From: Deinandra increscens subsp. villosa | Taxonomy: Eukaryota; Streptophyta; Magnoliopsida; Asterales; Asteraceae | DNA: 64,000 bases | Assembly: GCA_039602395.1 (NCBI GenBank) | Contig: JBCNJP010000025.1 | Span: 41,270,922 to 41,334,921 of the forward strand | Direction: 5' to 3' | Shown: piece by piece, positions 1 through 11,406 of the stretch | Layout: each line of letters opens with the position of its first letter | Numbering within the stretch: the stretch's first letter is position 1 | Position numbers and translations under genes: made by a program | The notes under the pieces: model-generated | The model's input: the letters and a program-made list of their open reading frames with translations, nothing else | Told to the model about the DNA's origin: nothing | Databases searched by the model: none

Positions 1-519
1 ATAAATGTGATTTATTTTTACACTCCATCCACCTCATATATATATATATATACGACACATACATATGCACACACACAATCCCTTTTAATTTTTATAACTT
101 TTCTAGTTACACACAATGTATGTCGTGTTTTACGGGTGTTTTTCCGAATCCAATTAATTCCAATATTTATACCAAAATTCATGAAATTAAATTACGCTTA
201 GAACCGTATAATTATTTTTCAGTTTCGTCACACTTGGTCGGAGACCAAAAGTAGTGACGTTTTTATACGATCCGAACTCATTATTGCGTAATTTTCTCTA
301 ATTTATCACCAATCGAACATAAGACTTTTTCTAAAGTCTTTATCTTATTTAAACTCATAGTTTAAACCAAACGAAATATTTTATTCGTTTCGTTGGTCGG
401 TCCGCAGTGACGGCTTTCAATATTTAAATAATTCACGTAATCACAATTATTTCCAAATAAATCCTAATAATTCCTAGATTTTTATAATTAATCTAAAAGT
501 TAAAGTGACGGATGTCACA
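1..519 (-). mobile_element. Partial LTR of a second retrotransposon, nested in the Athila env-position ORF
   Basis: Read on the minus strand an LTR appears to begin at 519 with TGTGACATCCGTCAC, a start typical of plant gypsy LTRs, and it runs leftward out of the window. The sequence is AT-rich with a short TA microsatellite near 41-52 and has no credible ORF. The Athila env-position reading frame crosses 519 and takes its last residues from this LTR, which shows that the LTR is the later arrival. The 5 bp at 520-524 (ctgta) would be one target-site duplication copy; the other lies outside the window. Lineage and full length cannot be told from here. Confidence 0.6.
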
Positions 520-1607
520 CTGTACATGCGCGTCATCATCATCTGGTGCGGGCTGCTCGTCGCCCGAACCTCCAACGGCACCCTCCGGAGGGTCAGAAAC
601 GGCTCCCATCGGTATCCAGGTGATGGGTCCTCCCGGAGGTGCGAGAATCATACTCATCGATCGGATGGCGACGACGGATAATGTGGCAGACCGTGCCACC
701 GCAACCTGTGTCAGTGCCTGCCCGGCAGGGATCTCTGGACGCTTATTAGGCAACACACCAAGGCTCTCGGCTAGTCGCGTGACATATGCAACACCGCAGA
801 TACTACCTCGTGAAGAACGTTGCCGGGTCAGTAAAGCAGCAAGAGTATGCGCTAGCTGAAAAGGAATACCCTGCAGCAGAGAAGGGAGCAATGTAGCATC
901 AATAAGTGTCATCTTCTCTGTGCTCTCTTTCCTCGCCGCAATCGTGTGAGCGAGGGTTCTGTGGAGGTAGCGATGAAATGGGTCTCTAATCTAATGGGCC
1001 TTCGTGCCCTCCTTTAATACACCATCAGCAATGGAAGGCCACCATAAAGATAGCTCGAGGGATGAGATATTTGTATGTGCCTCTGTGAAGATAGGCAGTG
1101 TCGTCTCAGCCTCCATGTATAACTCGACTCTCCAAGCAAACTCTGCCAACGACAATCGCCTTTCCACTCCTCCAAGTCGGAATGTAATGGCTCGGTCGTA
1201 CGAATAGTCCGACGGGAGGCCCTCATAATGGATAGTGGAGAAAAACTCCAATGATAGCTCACGGTAGACTGGGCGGTCGATATCAAATATACCCCTCCAA
1301 GCGCCCGTAATAAGCTGCTATGCTCTCTCCGTGGATCCCACTATGCCAAGGAATGGCCAGTCAATAGTTTTCACTGGACGGAACGGAAGACGAGCAAACG
1401 CCGTAAACTCTGATATGTCGTAGAGTCATGATGGAAACGCAACCACTCATGTGCGTGTAGTGGAATATAGGCTGCTTTGGGTGCGGGTGCCTCGCCTGGA
1501 ACTGGCAATGGCTCCATCATCGGTGGTGGTGGCTGGCTTGCAGCCGCATCCTGAATTTTGCGCTTCCTGGGCTTTTTCTCAGTCTGAGAAGAGTCTCCCT
1601 TAGCCAT
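520..1607 (-). pseudogene. Athila env-position ORF (ATHILA ORF-1-like / plant transposon protein), broken
   Basis: Starts at ATG 1607 with a basic, Pro-rich N-terminus (KKPRKRKIQ, then a PPPP stretch). A conserved block follows (YDRAITFRLGGVERRLSLAEFAWRV in fragments between about 1250 and 1100, then WWPSIADGV). It resembles the plant-specific protein found downstream of pol in Athila elements, often called env-like. I see no signal peptide or clear membrane segment, so a true envelope role is not supported. Breaks: a frameshift near 1420, a TAG at 1318-1320, a TAG at 991-993, and truncation at 519 by the nested LTR. It sits about 2.4 kb downstream of pol and may have been expressed from a spliced or subgenomic RNA. 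Family assignment is from memory of the motif, moderately sure. Confidence 0.65.
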
Positions 1608-1609
1608 AC

Positions 1610-2837
1610 CTGCACATTTCTCAACAAAGAAGAGTTAGAACAATGAAAAGCAAGAGAAATAATAAGTAAATCGGGCTTCATACAGGTTAAAGCTGAAAAA
1701 TATGGCAAATCAATGAAATTTGGTCGAATGAAAATTGTGGGAATGGAAATTGAGTACCAACAATTTGCATTGACCAAAACCAACCAACCCGAATGGAACC
1801 ATTACACGAACCGCCCGTTTGTTGTTTATGAAGAGAACGGTTCGTGCTGAAAGATCACAACAGTTTAGAAAACTGGTGTGCGGACGTTTGTTTAAAATTA
1901 TGAAGTGAACGTCACACAAACTTGAATTCTAAACAATCCTGAGAATTTGTACCGTTCTACGGACCATTGGAATGGAGATTGAGTACCAACGACCCGTATT
2001 ACGACACGATTCTCGCAAAAATCGGGCATGACCCGTTCGTAAAACGGACTAAACCAACACCCAATTTTGGGTGTTTCAATCAAGCAACAACATAAATTAA
2101 CCATAACAAACGAGAAATGCATAAAAACAATTTAAATGAAACTAAGAACCGTAACGAAACAAGGAAACTAAACCTAAAATGAGCAATGAACCTAAACGAT
2201 CAAAATAAATTCATGGAATTAAAACAAAGAAACCCTAATTAATTAAACAAATTTTTCTAATTTTTTTTCAAGTCATAAAATATATAGACATAAAGTCTGA
2301 CTTTCGAATATTAAGTCCAAATTACGGAAAATGACAATGAGCCTAAACTAAGAATAGCAAAAGAAAAAGGACATTAAACTACCTAATGGAAGCAATGAAT
2401 TCGAAATGATGCAACTTAGCACTAGAAACACAAAATTACCTAACATATCTAAATTTAAACCACAAAAATGCATGACACTACAATGATTAACAACTAAAAT
2501 GATTAAGAAGAAGATGCTTAAATGCAAACCAATAACCTAAATTAAACTAGTCTATCCTAAGAAAAATGTAAACATTAGACCAAAATAAAAGCAGAATTAA
2601 TCCTGAGCATTCACCAAATTGCATCACATTTGTCCTAAACTTCGTTAATCATCTCTATCACATGATGTTGGAATAAAAACCAGATTATGAAGATCAAGCA
2701 ACCCAAAGCAACCGAAATGCCTACTCACATGTCATAACATAGACTAAAGTTAACAAGAAAAATTTTGTAGATAAAATTTCGTTCACTGATCAGAAATTTG
2801 ATGAATAAATTGAAGCAAATAACACCCTAAAACATAC
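1610..2837 (-). other. Putative intron upstream of the env-position ORF
   Basis: On the minus strand a good plant donor (CAAG then GTATGTT, intron starting at 2837) is followed 1.2 kb later by an acceptor (TTGTTGAGAAATGTGCAG, ending at 1610) only 2 nt before the ATG at 1607. The interval is AT-rich, has no ORF of note, and holds scattered T-rich tracts. Such a splice would join a GC-rich, CCACC-rich 5' leader (about 2850-3350) to the env-position ORF. This is inferred from splice-site consensus only. Confidence 0.4.
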
Positions 2838-3423
2838 CTTGGATGAGGAATCGCACAACAGAAAATTAATTAGGAAGAGGAGAATCAGAGTGACCAGCAG
2901 CTACTGTCATCGTGGTGGTCAGAGAGTAGAACAGAGGCGGTGGCTGTGTGGTTAGGTTAGTGGTGAGGGAGTGGAGGAACATGAGTGATAGAAGGCGGAG
3001 ATGGAGGCGGTTGGTGGCTGGTGGTTTCTGTGTGACACCGCAAGTGGGAGAAGGGGAGCCGGTGGTGGTGGAAGAGACGGCGAGGCTGTGGAGGTAACCG
3101 GAGAGGCAGAGGGATGTGGGGGTGGCAGTAGTAGGATGGGCGGCGGCGGCTGTTGGTGGGGGAAGCCGGAGAGGGTGCGGAGCTGTGGATGTTGGGCGGA
3201 AGTGGCGACGGGAATCGTGGAAGAGGAGGGAGGCCGGCGGTGGGTGTAGATGTGTGAGAGTGGCTGGGAGTGGTGGCTGCAGGCGGCGATAGCGCCGTGC
3301 TGGATGAATTTGAGGGTGGCGACGGGCGAGGGCAGAGAAAAGGGGTAGGAGGAGAATGGTGGGATGAATTTAGGGAAAAAAATTGATTTGGGGAAAAATT
3401 AAAAGAGATCTTGATTTGTTAAC
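2838..3423 (-). other. GC-rich leader-like segment upstream of the env-position ORF
   Basis: Read on the minus strand, 3360 to 2880 is strongly C-rich and pyrimidine-biased, full of CCACC and GCC triplets, unlike the AT-rich DNA on both sides. There is no conserved protein. The plus-strand Gly-rich ORF at 3001-3249 is the antisense of this bias. Its place between a promoter-like inverted module (3424-3473) and a splice donor (2837) suggests a 5' untranslated exon. Confidence 0.35.
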
Positions 3424-3473
3424 ACATGCGGGCCATCTGGGGTGTATTTATGTGTAGGCAAGTGGCCCGCATG
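3424..3473 (-). promoter_or_regulatory. Inverted-repeat module shared with the LTR promoter region
   Basis: CATGCGGGCCA (3425-3435) and TGGCCCGCATG (3463-3473) are perfect inverted copies about 27 bp apart. The same arrangement, including an ATAAAT-like spacer, occurs in the LTR at 10953-10998 just upstream of the LTR TATA box, with two more variants at 11029-11151. A second copy inside the element, ahead of the leader-like exon, suggests an internal promoter or enhancer. Confidence 0.5.
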
Positions 3474-3980
3474 ACCTGTGCACCAGCAAACATAATTTTT
3501 TTTTAAAATGCCCAACTTCTACCCAAATCCGATTCTCTCAATTCCGATCATCATCAAACAGTAAAAACACAAACCCGGGACTGTTTAGGACTCATCAACA
3601 ATATCACAAACCTGTTTTACCTCGATCTTACCCGAAACGAGTCCAAAATGCAAAAAAAAAAAATGCAAACTTGATTAAAGTCTTCAATTAGGCATGCATT
3701 TCTATGCAAATTACATCCAAATGAATCTGAATTCTGTCTCGGATGTTATACCAAACCTGCAAAACTTAAAACCAAGCGTAAAATGGAAAAAGAAAGCATA
3801 ATTGGAACTAATTTGACTAAAAATCAACTAAAAGTCAAAGTTAACTAGCAAAAAGTCAAACTAAGCTAAAAAATTACCAAAATAACCACAATAGAACTAA
3901 GTAAACTAAAAACCTAATCGGGTTGCCTCCCGCAAGCGCTGAAGTTATTTACGAGTCGTCAGCCAGACTCGGCCCCGCGA
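3474..3980 (-). other. Non-coding Athila internal region after pol
   Basis: AT-rich, with no ORF. It holds AGCGCTTGCGGGAGGCAACCC-type sequence (3920-3940, minus strand), a stretch commonly found just after the integrase in plant gypsy elements, and an A-run at about 3652-3662. Nothing else is recognised. Confidence 0.5.
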
Positions 3981-6613
3981 TCAACGCGCGGGGGCTTCCA
4001 GACGCATAACAACCTCCTCGTTCACGTTAACCGGATCCGCAAGATAATGCTTCAACCTATGTCCGTTAACCTTAAACGAGCTACCATTCTCACCTTCAAT
4101 CTCAACTGTCCCGTACTGGTATATACGTGTTTCACAACATGGGGACCAGACCATCTAGACTTCAACTTACCCGGAAACAATTTCAACCTCGAATTAAAGA
4201 TAAGCACTCGATCTCCCGGTTTGAAGTCTTTCCTCTTGATGTGACTATCATGAATCCTCCTGGTCCTCTCTTTGTACAACCCCGAACTCTCGTACGCGTG
4301 GTCGCGCAACTCCTCTAACTCATGCAACTGAAAGAACCGTCCTCTAGTCGCCTCATCCAGATCTAGATTGACGGCCTTCATGGCCCAATACGCGCGATGC
4401 TCAACCTCAACTGGTAAATGACACGCCTTTCCGTAAATCATCCTAAACGGTGTCGTACCCGTAGGTGTCTTGTAAGCCGTGCGGAAGGCCCACAATGCGT
4501 CATCCAGTTTCTCTGACCAATCCTTACGGTTCTTACCAACCGTTTTCTCCAAAATCCGCTTAATTCCGCGATTCGTGACCTCAACCTGCCCACTCGTCTG
4601 GGGATGATATGGTGTAGCCAATCTATGCGTAACCCCATAACGCTGCAACGCTTTCTCCATCTGCGCGTTGCAAAAGTGGGTGCCACGATCGCTAATCAGT
4701 GCCTTCGGCACTCCAAATCTCGCGAAAAGTTTCCTCAAAAACCTCACGACAACTCTCGCATCATTAGTGGGGAGGGCTTGTGCCTCAACCCACTTGGAAA
4801 CATAATCAACCGCAACGAGAATGTACTTGTTCCCGCGAGATGGCGGAAACGGACCCATAAAGTCGATACCCCAAATATCGAAAATCTCGCAAACCTGAAT
4901 CTTAGATTGGGGCATCTCATCTCTCCGCGACAAATTACCTGCGCGCTGACAATTGTCACATTTGCTAATCATCTCAAACGCATCCCTGAAAATAGTCGGC
5001 CAGTAAAATCCCGACTCAAACACCTTCTTCGCGGTGAAGAGGGCTGCGTAGTGTCCACCAGTCGGACCCTCGTGACAATGTCTCAAAATCTGGCGGGCCT
5101 CACGCCCATGCACGCATCTCCGAATCACAGAATCAGCACCGATCCTATAAAGATAAGGATCCTCCCAAATGTAATGTTTCAAGTCAGAAAAGAACTTCTT
5201 CTTCTGCTGAAACCCGTACCCTTTCTTCATAATCCCACTCGACAAGTAGTTCGCAAAATCTGCAAACCATGGACTCTCATCGTCATCTCTCGCGCGTACA
5301 TAATCGAGTAACTCATGGGGGAAATAGTCATTTATGGGCATCCCCTTGAGTTTCTCATCATCCGCGTTCTCCAAACGCGAGAGGTGATCGGCCGCCACAT
5401 TCTCGGCTCCTTTCTTCTCACGGATCTCAATATCAAATTCCTGCAACAGCAGGATCCATCGAATGAGTCTCGGCTTAGCATCCTGTTTGCTGAACAGATA
5501 CTTAATAGCCAAATGATCCGTATACACAATAGTCTTGGACAGGACAAGATATGATCGAAATTTGTCGAAGGCAAACACAACAGCAAGCAACTCTTTCTCG
5601 GTAGTAGTGTAATTCTCCTGTGCATCATTAAGAGTTCGGCTCGCATAGTAAATCGGATGGAAGTGTTTGTCCCTCCTCTGTCCCAAGACTGCCCCCACTG
5701 CGAAATCGCTCGCATCACACATCAACTCAAACGGTTGCGACCAATCGGGTGCAACCATAATCGGGGCGTTCACCAACTTGTCTTTAATCAAGTTGAACGC
5801 TGTCAAACACTCCTCAGAAAACACAAATGGAGCATCTTTCTCTAGGAGCTGTGTCATCGGCCTCGTGATTTTCGAAAAATCGCGTATGAATCGGCGGTAA
5901 AATCCCGCGTGGCCTAAGAAACTCCTAATCGCTCTAACAGAAGTGGGAGGCGGAAGTCTAGAAATAGTATCAACTTTGGCTCGATCAACCTCAAGCCCCG
6001 CATGTGAAATCTTGTGCCCAAGCACAATACCCTCACGAACCATGAAATGGCACTTCTCCCAATTAAGCACCAGGTTCGTCTCCTCGCATCGAGCTAGCAT
6101 CCGCGATAAGCTCGTCAAACACTGATCGAAGGAACTCCCGAAAACAGAAAAATCATCCATGAAAACCTCCATGGAGTCCTCGATCATATCATGGAAAATC
6201 GCGACCATACAGCGCTGAAATGTCGCTGGAGCGTTACATAATCCAAACGGCATGCGTCGGTACGCGAATGTGCCATAGGGACATGTAAATGTGGTTTTCT
6301 CCTGATCCTCCGGTGCGATGGGAATCTGGAAATAACCTGAAAAGCCGTCAAGGAAACAATAATAACTGTGACCGGCTAAACGCTCCAACATCTGATCAAT
6401 GAACGGTAGGGGAAAATGATCTTTCCTCGTAGCATCGTTGAGTTTGCGATAATCAATGCAAACTCTCCACCCCGTAACCGTGCGCGTAGGAATCATCTCA
6501 TTCCTCTCATTCACTACAACTGTCATGCCCCCTTTCTTGGGCACAACCTGAACCGGACTGACCCATGGTGAATCAGAGATAGGATAAATCAATCCAGCAT
6601 CCAAAAGCTTCAA
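3981..6613 (-). pseudogene. pol: Athila pol: reverse transcriptase, RNase H and integrase
   Basis: A long open frame of 853 residues (6613 to 4052). In order: RT with the active-site box FMDD at residues 151-154 and MPFGLCNAPATFQ just before it; RNase H with CDASD at about 299-303; integrase zinc-binding H/H and CDNC (about 512-555); integrase catalytic D584, D642, E678 (GIDFMGPFP, ISDRGTHF, GQVEVTNR). Enzymes that copy element RNA into DNA and insert it. The frame is broken at its start, where an extra G near 6605 separates it from the upstream gag-pro frame. It is broken again near 4125, after which the conserved C-terminus continues in another frame to a stop at 3981-3983. It is otherwise strikingly intact, so inactivation seems not very old. 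Confidence 0.92.
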
Positions 6614-7901
6614 GAACCTCTTTCTTCACCACATCCTGCATGTTCGGGTTCAGTCGTCTCTGCCTCTGCACAACAGGCTTAAACTCGTCCTCCATCAAAA
6701 TCTTATGCGTGCAGAAAGAAGGGCTAATCCCCTTAATATCCATAATCTTCCACGCAATAGCCTGTTTGTGCTCTCGCAGCACATCTAACAACCTCGATTT
6801 CTCATCAACCGTCAAATCTGATGCAATGATCACAGGAAGTCTCGAATCCGTCTCCAGAAATGCATACTCCAAGTGAGATGGTAACTCCTTAAGCTCTAAT
6901 GTCGGCGGATCCTCAACAGACGGTCTAGATTTGGCCCTCATGGTGTCAATGACCTCAAAAACCTCCGGGCTCAAATCTAATGTACTAGTCTCCTCACTAG
7001 TCACCTCACACGCAGCAGCAGCATACACACCAAGCTGCGGGTCAACTCCACCCCAAAGCTGTGTGTCTGAAACACCTGAATCACAAATATCCTCAAACTG
7101 ATCACTCACGTGTGGAGTGATGGTATCGACAAAGTAGAGGGTATCGTCCTGACCCTGAGGACGCCTCATCGAGTCACGGATGTCAAAGGTCACCATCTCG
7201 TCCTCGACGCGTAAAGTAAGCGTACCGCTGAAAACATCAACCAAAGCGCGTGCGGTAGCTAGAGACGGGCGACCTAAGATAAGAGGCACATGCTCGTCCT
7301 CATCCATATCAAGGATCACAAAATCGACCGGGAACACAAATTTATCAACTTTAACCAACATGTTCTCCATAATACCCCTCGGATATTTGACCAAACGGTC
7401 AGCAAGCTGAATGCTCATGCGCGTGGGTGTCGGCTCACCTAGGTCTAGTCTCGCAAAAACAGAATATGGCATTAAGTTCATACTAGCACCTAGATCAGCA
7501 AGAGCATTGCTGACGGATAAGCTACCAATCAAACATGGAATCGTAAAACTCCCAGGATCCTTCATCTTCTGTGGCAGCTTGTTCTGAAGAACTGCTGAAC
7601 ACTCCTCGTTCAGTGTAACGGTCGACAACTCCTCAAGTTTCTTTTTGTTACTCAACAAATCCTTAAGAAACTTGGCATACTTAGGCATTTGTGCTAATGC
7701 CTCGACAAACGGGAGATTAATGTGAAGCTGTTTAAACAGGGCAAGAAATTTGCTATAATTCTCCTTAGCTCTATCCTGTCTCAAACGCGCGGGATATGGA
7801 ACAGGAGGTGTGTAGACTCTCGCGGGCTCCTTGGGGCGTGCTGTACTTGCTGGGCGTAGCCTAGTAGGGTGCACCTGCCCAGGAACCTCAGTCTCAATCA
7901 C
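6573..7901 (-). pseudogene. Athila Gag C-terminus, aspartic protease and start of RT
   Basis: A 442-residue open frame. The protease active-site motif is ALADLGASMNLMPYSVF (Asp in DLGAS), which processes the Gag-Pol polyprotein. A conserved IVKYPRG/VDFVILDMDEDEHVPLILGRPSLATA-like block follows, seen here in variant form. Its last residues (PVVQRQRRLNP) are the beginning of RT, then the frame is lost by a single-base insertion near 6605 and the RT continues in the overlapping frame. Upstream it is out of frame with the gag pieces. Family assignment is firm; function is lost in this copy. Confidence 0.88.
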
Positions 7902-9450
7902 CTCATCACTCTCAACTGCAACCGGCTCAGCAGTGGCTGGCGGTACTGGATCCTGAGTGGTCTTGCCACTCGAGTGGTAATCGCCTTTGCTGTTTGGCGC
8001 GGATTTGTCTCGGTATTACCCGGCAAACCTCCCTGCTGGCGCTCTGACATAGATTTGGCAAGCTGGCCCATCTGTCTCTCAAGATTCTGCATATGAGTGC
8101 CCATGTTTCCCATTTCTTTCACAACAGTGGAGATATCCTGCTCGTTTTTAGAAAAACGCGATTCATTCTGCTGAGCAACTTTCTGAATATCCAAGGCTGA
8201 TTTCTGATTCTGCTGCATCATCTGAGCCATCATGTCAGTAAGATTCTTCATGCCCATGTCCTCAGACTGAATCAAAATCTGTCTAGTGCTCTCATGGTTA
8301 GGGTTTTAGAAACCCTGCTGTCTCTGTGGTGGTCATGGCTGAAACCCTGGTGGGTTCGAACTGCTCGGCTCCTGCCTCCACCCCGTATTCTGGTTTGGTC
8401 TCCAAACCTGATTGTAGCTATACTGGTTGGGCGGTGGGCGGGCCTGGCAAGCCATGTAATCGACCTGCTCAGGTAGCTCGGTGCTACCAACAATGGGACA
8501 ACTCGTGATATCATGAGGACCAGCACACAACTGACAAAATTTAACATGCTGTTGTGTCTCCTGTGGCTGGCTCATCTGTTTCTGACTCGTCTGCATCTCT
8601 TTCATCATCTGTGAGAGCGCATCGACCTGCGCTGAGAGAGCTGTAACGGGATCTACCTGATGAACCCCTCTCGTCTGGGGCTGTCTACTCGTACGCGTGG
8701 TAGACCACAGGTAGCCGTTCAGTGCAAGCTCCTCGAGTAAATCACGCGCCTCCTCTGGCGTTTTGCTGCTCAGAGATCCACCGGCGGAACTTCAACAGTA
8801 GGTCGCGTGAGGGCGTTCAGACCTCCATAGAAAATCTGCACCTGCTGATGCAACTCGATGCCATGAGATGGACATTTCCTCAATAACTCCTTAAATCTCT
8901 CCCATGCCTCATACAAACTCTCGGTGTCCTCCTGCACGAATGAATAAATATTGTTTCGGAACATTGCGGCTTTGGACGGTGGAAAATACTTGGAAACGAA
9001 TTTCTGAGTCAAAGAATCCCAAGTAGTAACCGAACCAGGCGGGAGGGACTGAAGCCACGCCTTCGCTGCGCCGCGAAGGGAAAATGGAAAGAGTCTCAAC
9101 TTAACGGCCTCCGATGTGACTCCATTAAGTTTAAACATGTCGCAAACCTCAAGGAAATTTGAAATATGAGCCATCGGGTCATCATTCGGAAATCCATCGA
9201 ACTAAACAGAATTTAAGATCATGGAAATGGTCTGAGGCTAGATCTGGAAGTTGTTAGCTTCCACGGGTGGTCGTATGACACTGGGCTGCGCCCCCGCGAT
9301 GTCGGGACGAGCGTAATCGGCGAGCGTGTGTCTTAGCGGAAGTGCCATCGGAACTGGAACTGGTAATGCCTCCAAACGTCGAAGTCTATGAAAAACCCTC
9401 TCAGGCTCGGACAACGGTGAAAAGGGACTCCGCCGATGACGAATGCGCAT
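7898..9450 (-). pseudogene. gag: Athila Gag (capsid and nucleocapsid), multiply broken
   Basis: Begins at ATG 9450. The retrotransposon gag domain (9174-8770: AKAWLQSLPPGSVTTWDSL, FPPSKAAMFRNNI) is followed by a nucleocapsid knuckle (CQLCAGPHDITSC, C-x2-C-x3-H-x4-C, about 8530-8500) and a coiled-coil, Gln/Met-rich part (8275-8000). Gag packages element RNA into virus-like particles in the cytoplasm. Breaks: TAG at 9238-9240, another stop near 9200, a frameshift near 8785, in-frame stops near 8330, and a frame change at about 7900 into the protease frame. Non-functional. Confidence 0.85.
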
Positions 9451-9624
9451 AAACAGACGAAAAACGAAAAAGAAAAAAGAAACAGAACATAAAGAAACTA
9501 GACTAAGCTAATAAACTAACTAACACGTAGGTAAACACAGACTTAAGCAGACATACTAGAAACATGCAAATAAACAAGTAAATGGCTAAACTACTAGCTC
9601 CGAACTTTCTCGAAATCTGTGCGT

Positions 9625-9641
9625 CCCCGGCAACAACGCCA
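9625..9641 (-). other. Athila primer-binding site (tRNA-Asp type)
   Basis: Minus strand TGGCGTTGTTGCCGGGG, differing at two positions from the 3' end complement of tRNA-Asp, the usual Athila primer. It lies 6 bp inside the LTR end at 9648, as expected, and fixes the element's direction and the LTR edge. Confidence 0.8.
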
Positions 9642-10911
9642 AAAACTTGACGTGTGCTGAAGTTTCTAACAAAAATCGGTCAAGTCAAAAAGGGAAAATC
9701 CCGAGTGACTAAACACACGCGTAGGGCAGTGTACCCATCGTATGCAGAATAGTATCGGTAAATACCCGGATATCAAATCCAAGGACGCAATGCAGGTTCT
9801 CGATATACGAACTTTGCTAATATTGAACCTAAAATACTTTGAATTTCAGAAAAACAAAGAAACAGAACAGCAAGTAACTAGAAACAACTAAAGAACAAAG
9901 CAACAAAATCTAGGAATGAAAATCAGTAATGAGACAGATATCACTCGGATAAGAATCCTCTAAGCAAGACTTTGACCTCCAATCTGACTAATCAATATGA
10001 CAACTACCCCGCAAATGATAACTACCAAGGCAACCTAGACTATAGACACATCCTAGTTACCAAGGCAATCCCAAATAAAAGTCCAGGTAGAAAACTGAAT
10101 GAAACCGCCTAATTTCCTAGTTGCTTCGGTCAAAGCTAACCAAACACACACGAAACAGGGATCACACAAGGAAGGTCTTCCTAAGTAGGCCCTATAACGT
10201 GAATAAATCTGAATCAAGTCCCTAAGAACTTAGGCAATGCTAAACACGAAGTGACAAGTCAAAACCTTACGGTCATAAGCGTTCTAACCAACCAATCAAT
10301 ATCTAGCAACCACCTAATGTGCAAAACGAATCGGTCAACTCAATTTCAACACAAATACATACAAGATCAGCCCCAAATCCAAATCATACAATCATGTAGA
10401 TGGTCATCGGATCATGCATTAACCTAAAACTATAAAAGTCTAAGATTAACAATGAGGAATTTAACAATTTGGTTGAAGTTCTTCAAACCACATCAAATTA
10501 CCCACATCATATGATTCAAATAGAAGCTAACAATGCATATATGATCATTCAAAGCATCCATTTCAGAATTAATAGGCAATTTCATCAAGTCATAATGAAA
10601 AGTCAAACCGAAAAGTCAAAACATGCTTAAAATCATCAAATCCAAGTGATAAAAGGAAATCTAGCCTAACATCATGAATCTAAACATGAAGCAACTCAGA
10701 TCTGATGTAAACATGTCAATACAAACAAGATCTAGGAAGAAATCAAGGAAGAATGATGAAACCCAAAACGAAATCTTCACTTTTCCAAGCTTTTACTCCC
10801 AAAATCCTTGCTCCTTTGGCCTTGATCTCTCCAAAATCAATCTCAGAACCCTAAAATTATGTAAACTAGTCGAAATGGGGGAGAGTGTGTGGAGAAAGAC
10901 GGCCTCCCATC

Positions 10912-10919
10912 TTTTTATA
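10912..10919 (-). promoter_or_regulatory. TATA box of the Athila LTR
   Basis: TATAAAAA on the minus strand, about 34 bp downstream of the first inverted module (10953-10998). This is a suitable place for RNA polymerase II initiation near 10885. Confidence 0.5.
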
Positions 10920-10952
10920 AGGGTTTTCAAGGGTTTTTCACGTCTGATGGTC

Positions 10953-11151
10953 GATGCGGGCCATCTGGGTGTGAATAAATGGTGCAAGTGGCCCGCATAA
11001 GGTGTTCCTGAAAAATCCGCCCAGCCTGCATGCGGGCCATCTGAGTGTCTGTGTAGCAGGCATGCTGCCTGCATGGCCCTGTTGACTGCAGCTTTGACCA
11101 GACCATGCGGCCCATCTGAAGAACATAAGAAATGGGCAGATGGCCCGCATG
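10953..11151 (-). repeat. Three inverted GCGGGCCATCTG modules in the Athila LTR promoter
   Basis: Three successive modules (10953-10998, 11029-11078, 11103-11151). Each has a left arm close to CATGCGGGCCATCTG and a right arm close to CAGATGGCCCGCATG with 15-25 bp between, so each can form a hairpin or bind a dimeric factor. The third pairs best, the second is degenerate. A fourth copy lies inside the element at 3424-3473. Confidence 0.65.
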
Positions 11152-11406
11152 TCCATCAGAATCACAAAAATCTCTATTTTCTTCTATCTTCACCTCCGGA
11201 TGCCAATCCAACTCCAAGGTGCCTCGTTTCCATCCAAAATGACTACACGACCCCAGCCAACACCTAAAATCCACATATATATCAATTAAACATCGAATCT
11301 AACCAAAACATAACCAAAATATAATCTAAATGAGGGATTTATTCATCAAAAATAATAAACAAGATGCTATGCATCAATTTTCCTACCCCCGTGTCTTCCC
11401 TGATCA

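Larger units (their letters stand above)
520..11406 (-). mobile_element. Athila-type Ty3/gypsy retrotransposon, degenerate
   Basis: Element read right to left: 5' LTR from 9648 rightward, tRNA-Asp-type PBS (9625-9641), gag (to about 7900), protease, RT, RNase H and integrase (to about 3981), a long non-coding stretch, then an env-position ORF (1607 to 520). The RT block (GWRVCIDYRKLND, FMDDFSVFG), the PBS and the ORF downstream of pol together fit the Athila lineage. All ORFs carry frameshifts or stops. The left end is cut by another LTR at 519 and the 3' LTR is not in the window. The right boundary near 11406 is a guess from a minus-strand TG start and cannot be confirmed without the second LTR. 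Confidence 0.85.
9648..11406 (-). mobile_element. Athila 5' LTR (right end uncertain)
   Basis: The 3' end of the LTR on the minus strand is ...ACACGTCA at 9648, next to the PBS. Promoter features lie at 10912-10919 (TATAAAAA on the minus strand) and in the inverted modules at 10953-11151. No tandem copy in the window allows the outer end to be fixed; 11406 is chosen because the minus strand there starts with TG. A size near 1.7 kb would be normal for Athila. There is no coding content. Confidence 0.55.

Noticed and set aside
512..859. Plus-strand ORF of 115 codons
   Set aside because: Antisense shadow of the Athila env-position ORF.
3001..3249. Gly-rich 82-codon ORF
   Set aside because: Product of the GC-rich purine bias; antisense to a C-rich leader-like segment of Athila.
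4604..5311. Plus-strand ORF of 235 codons
   Set aside because: It is exactly antisense to the Athila integrase and has no recognisable motif; a shadow of the real frame.
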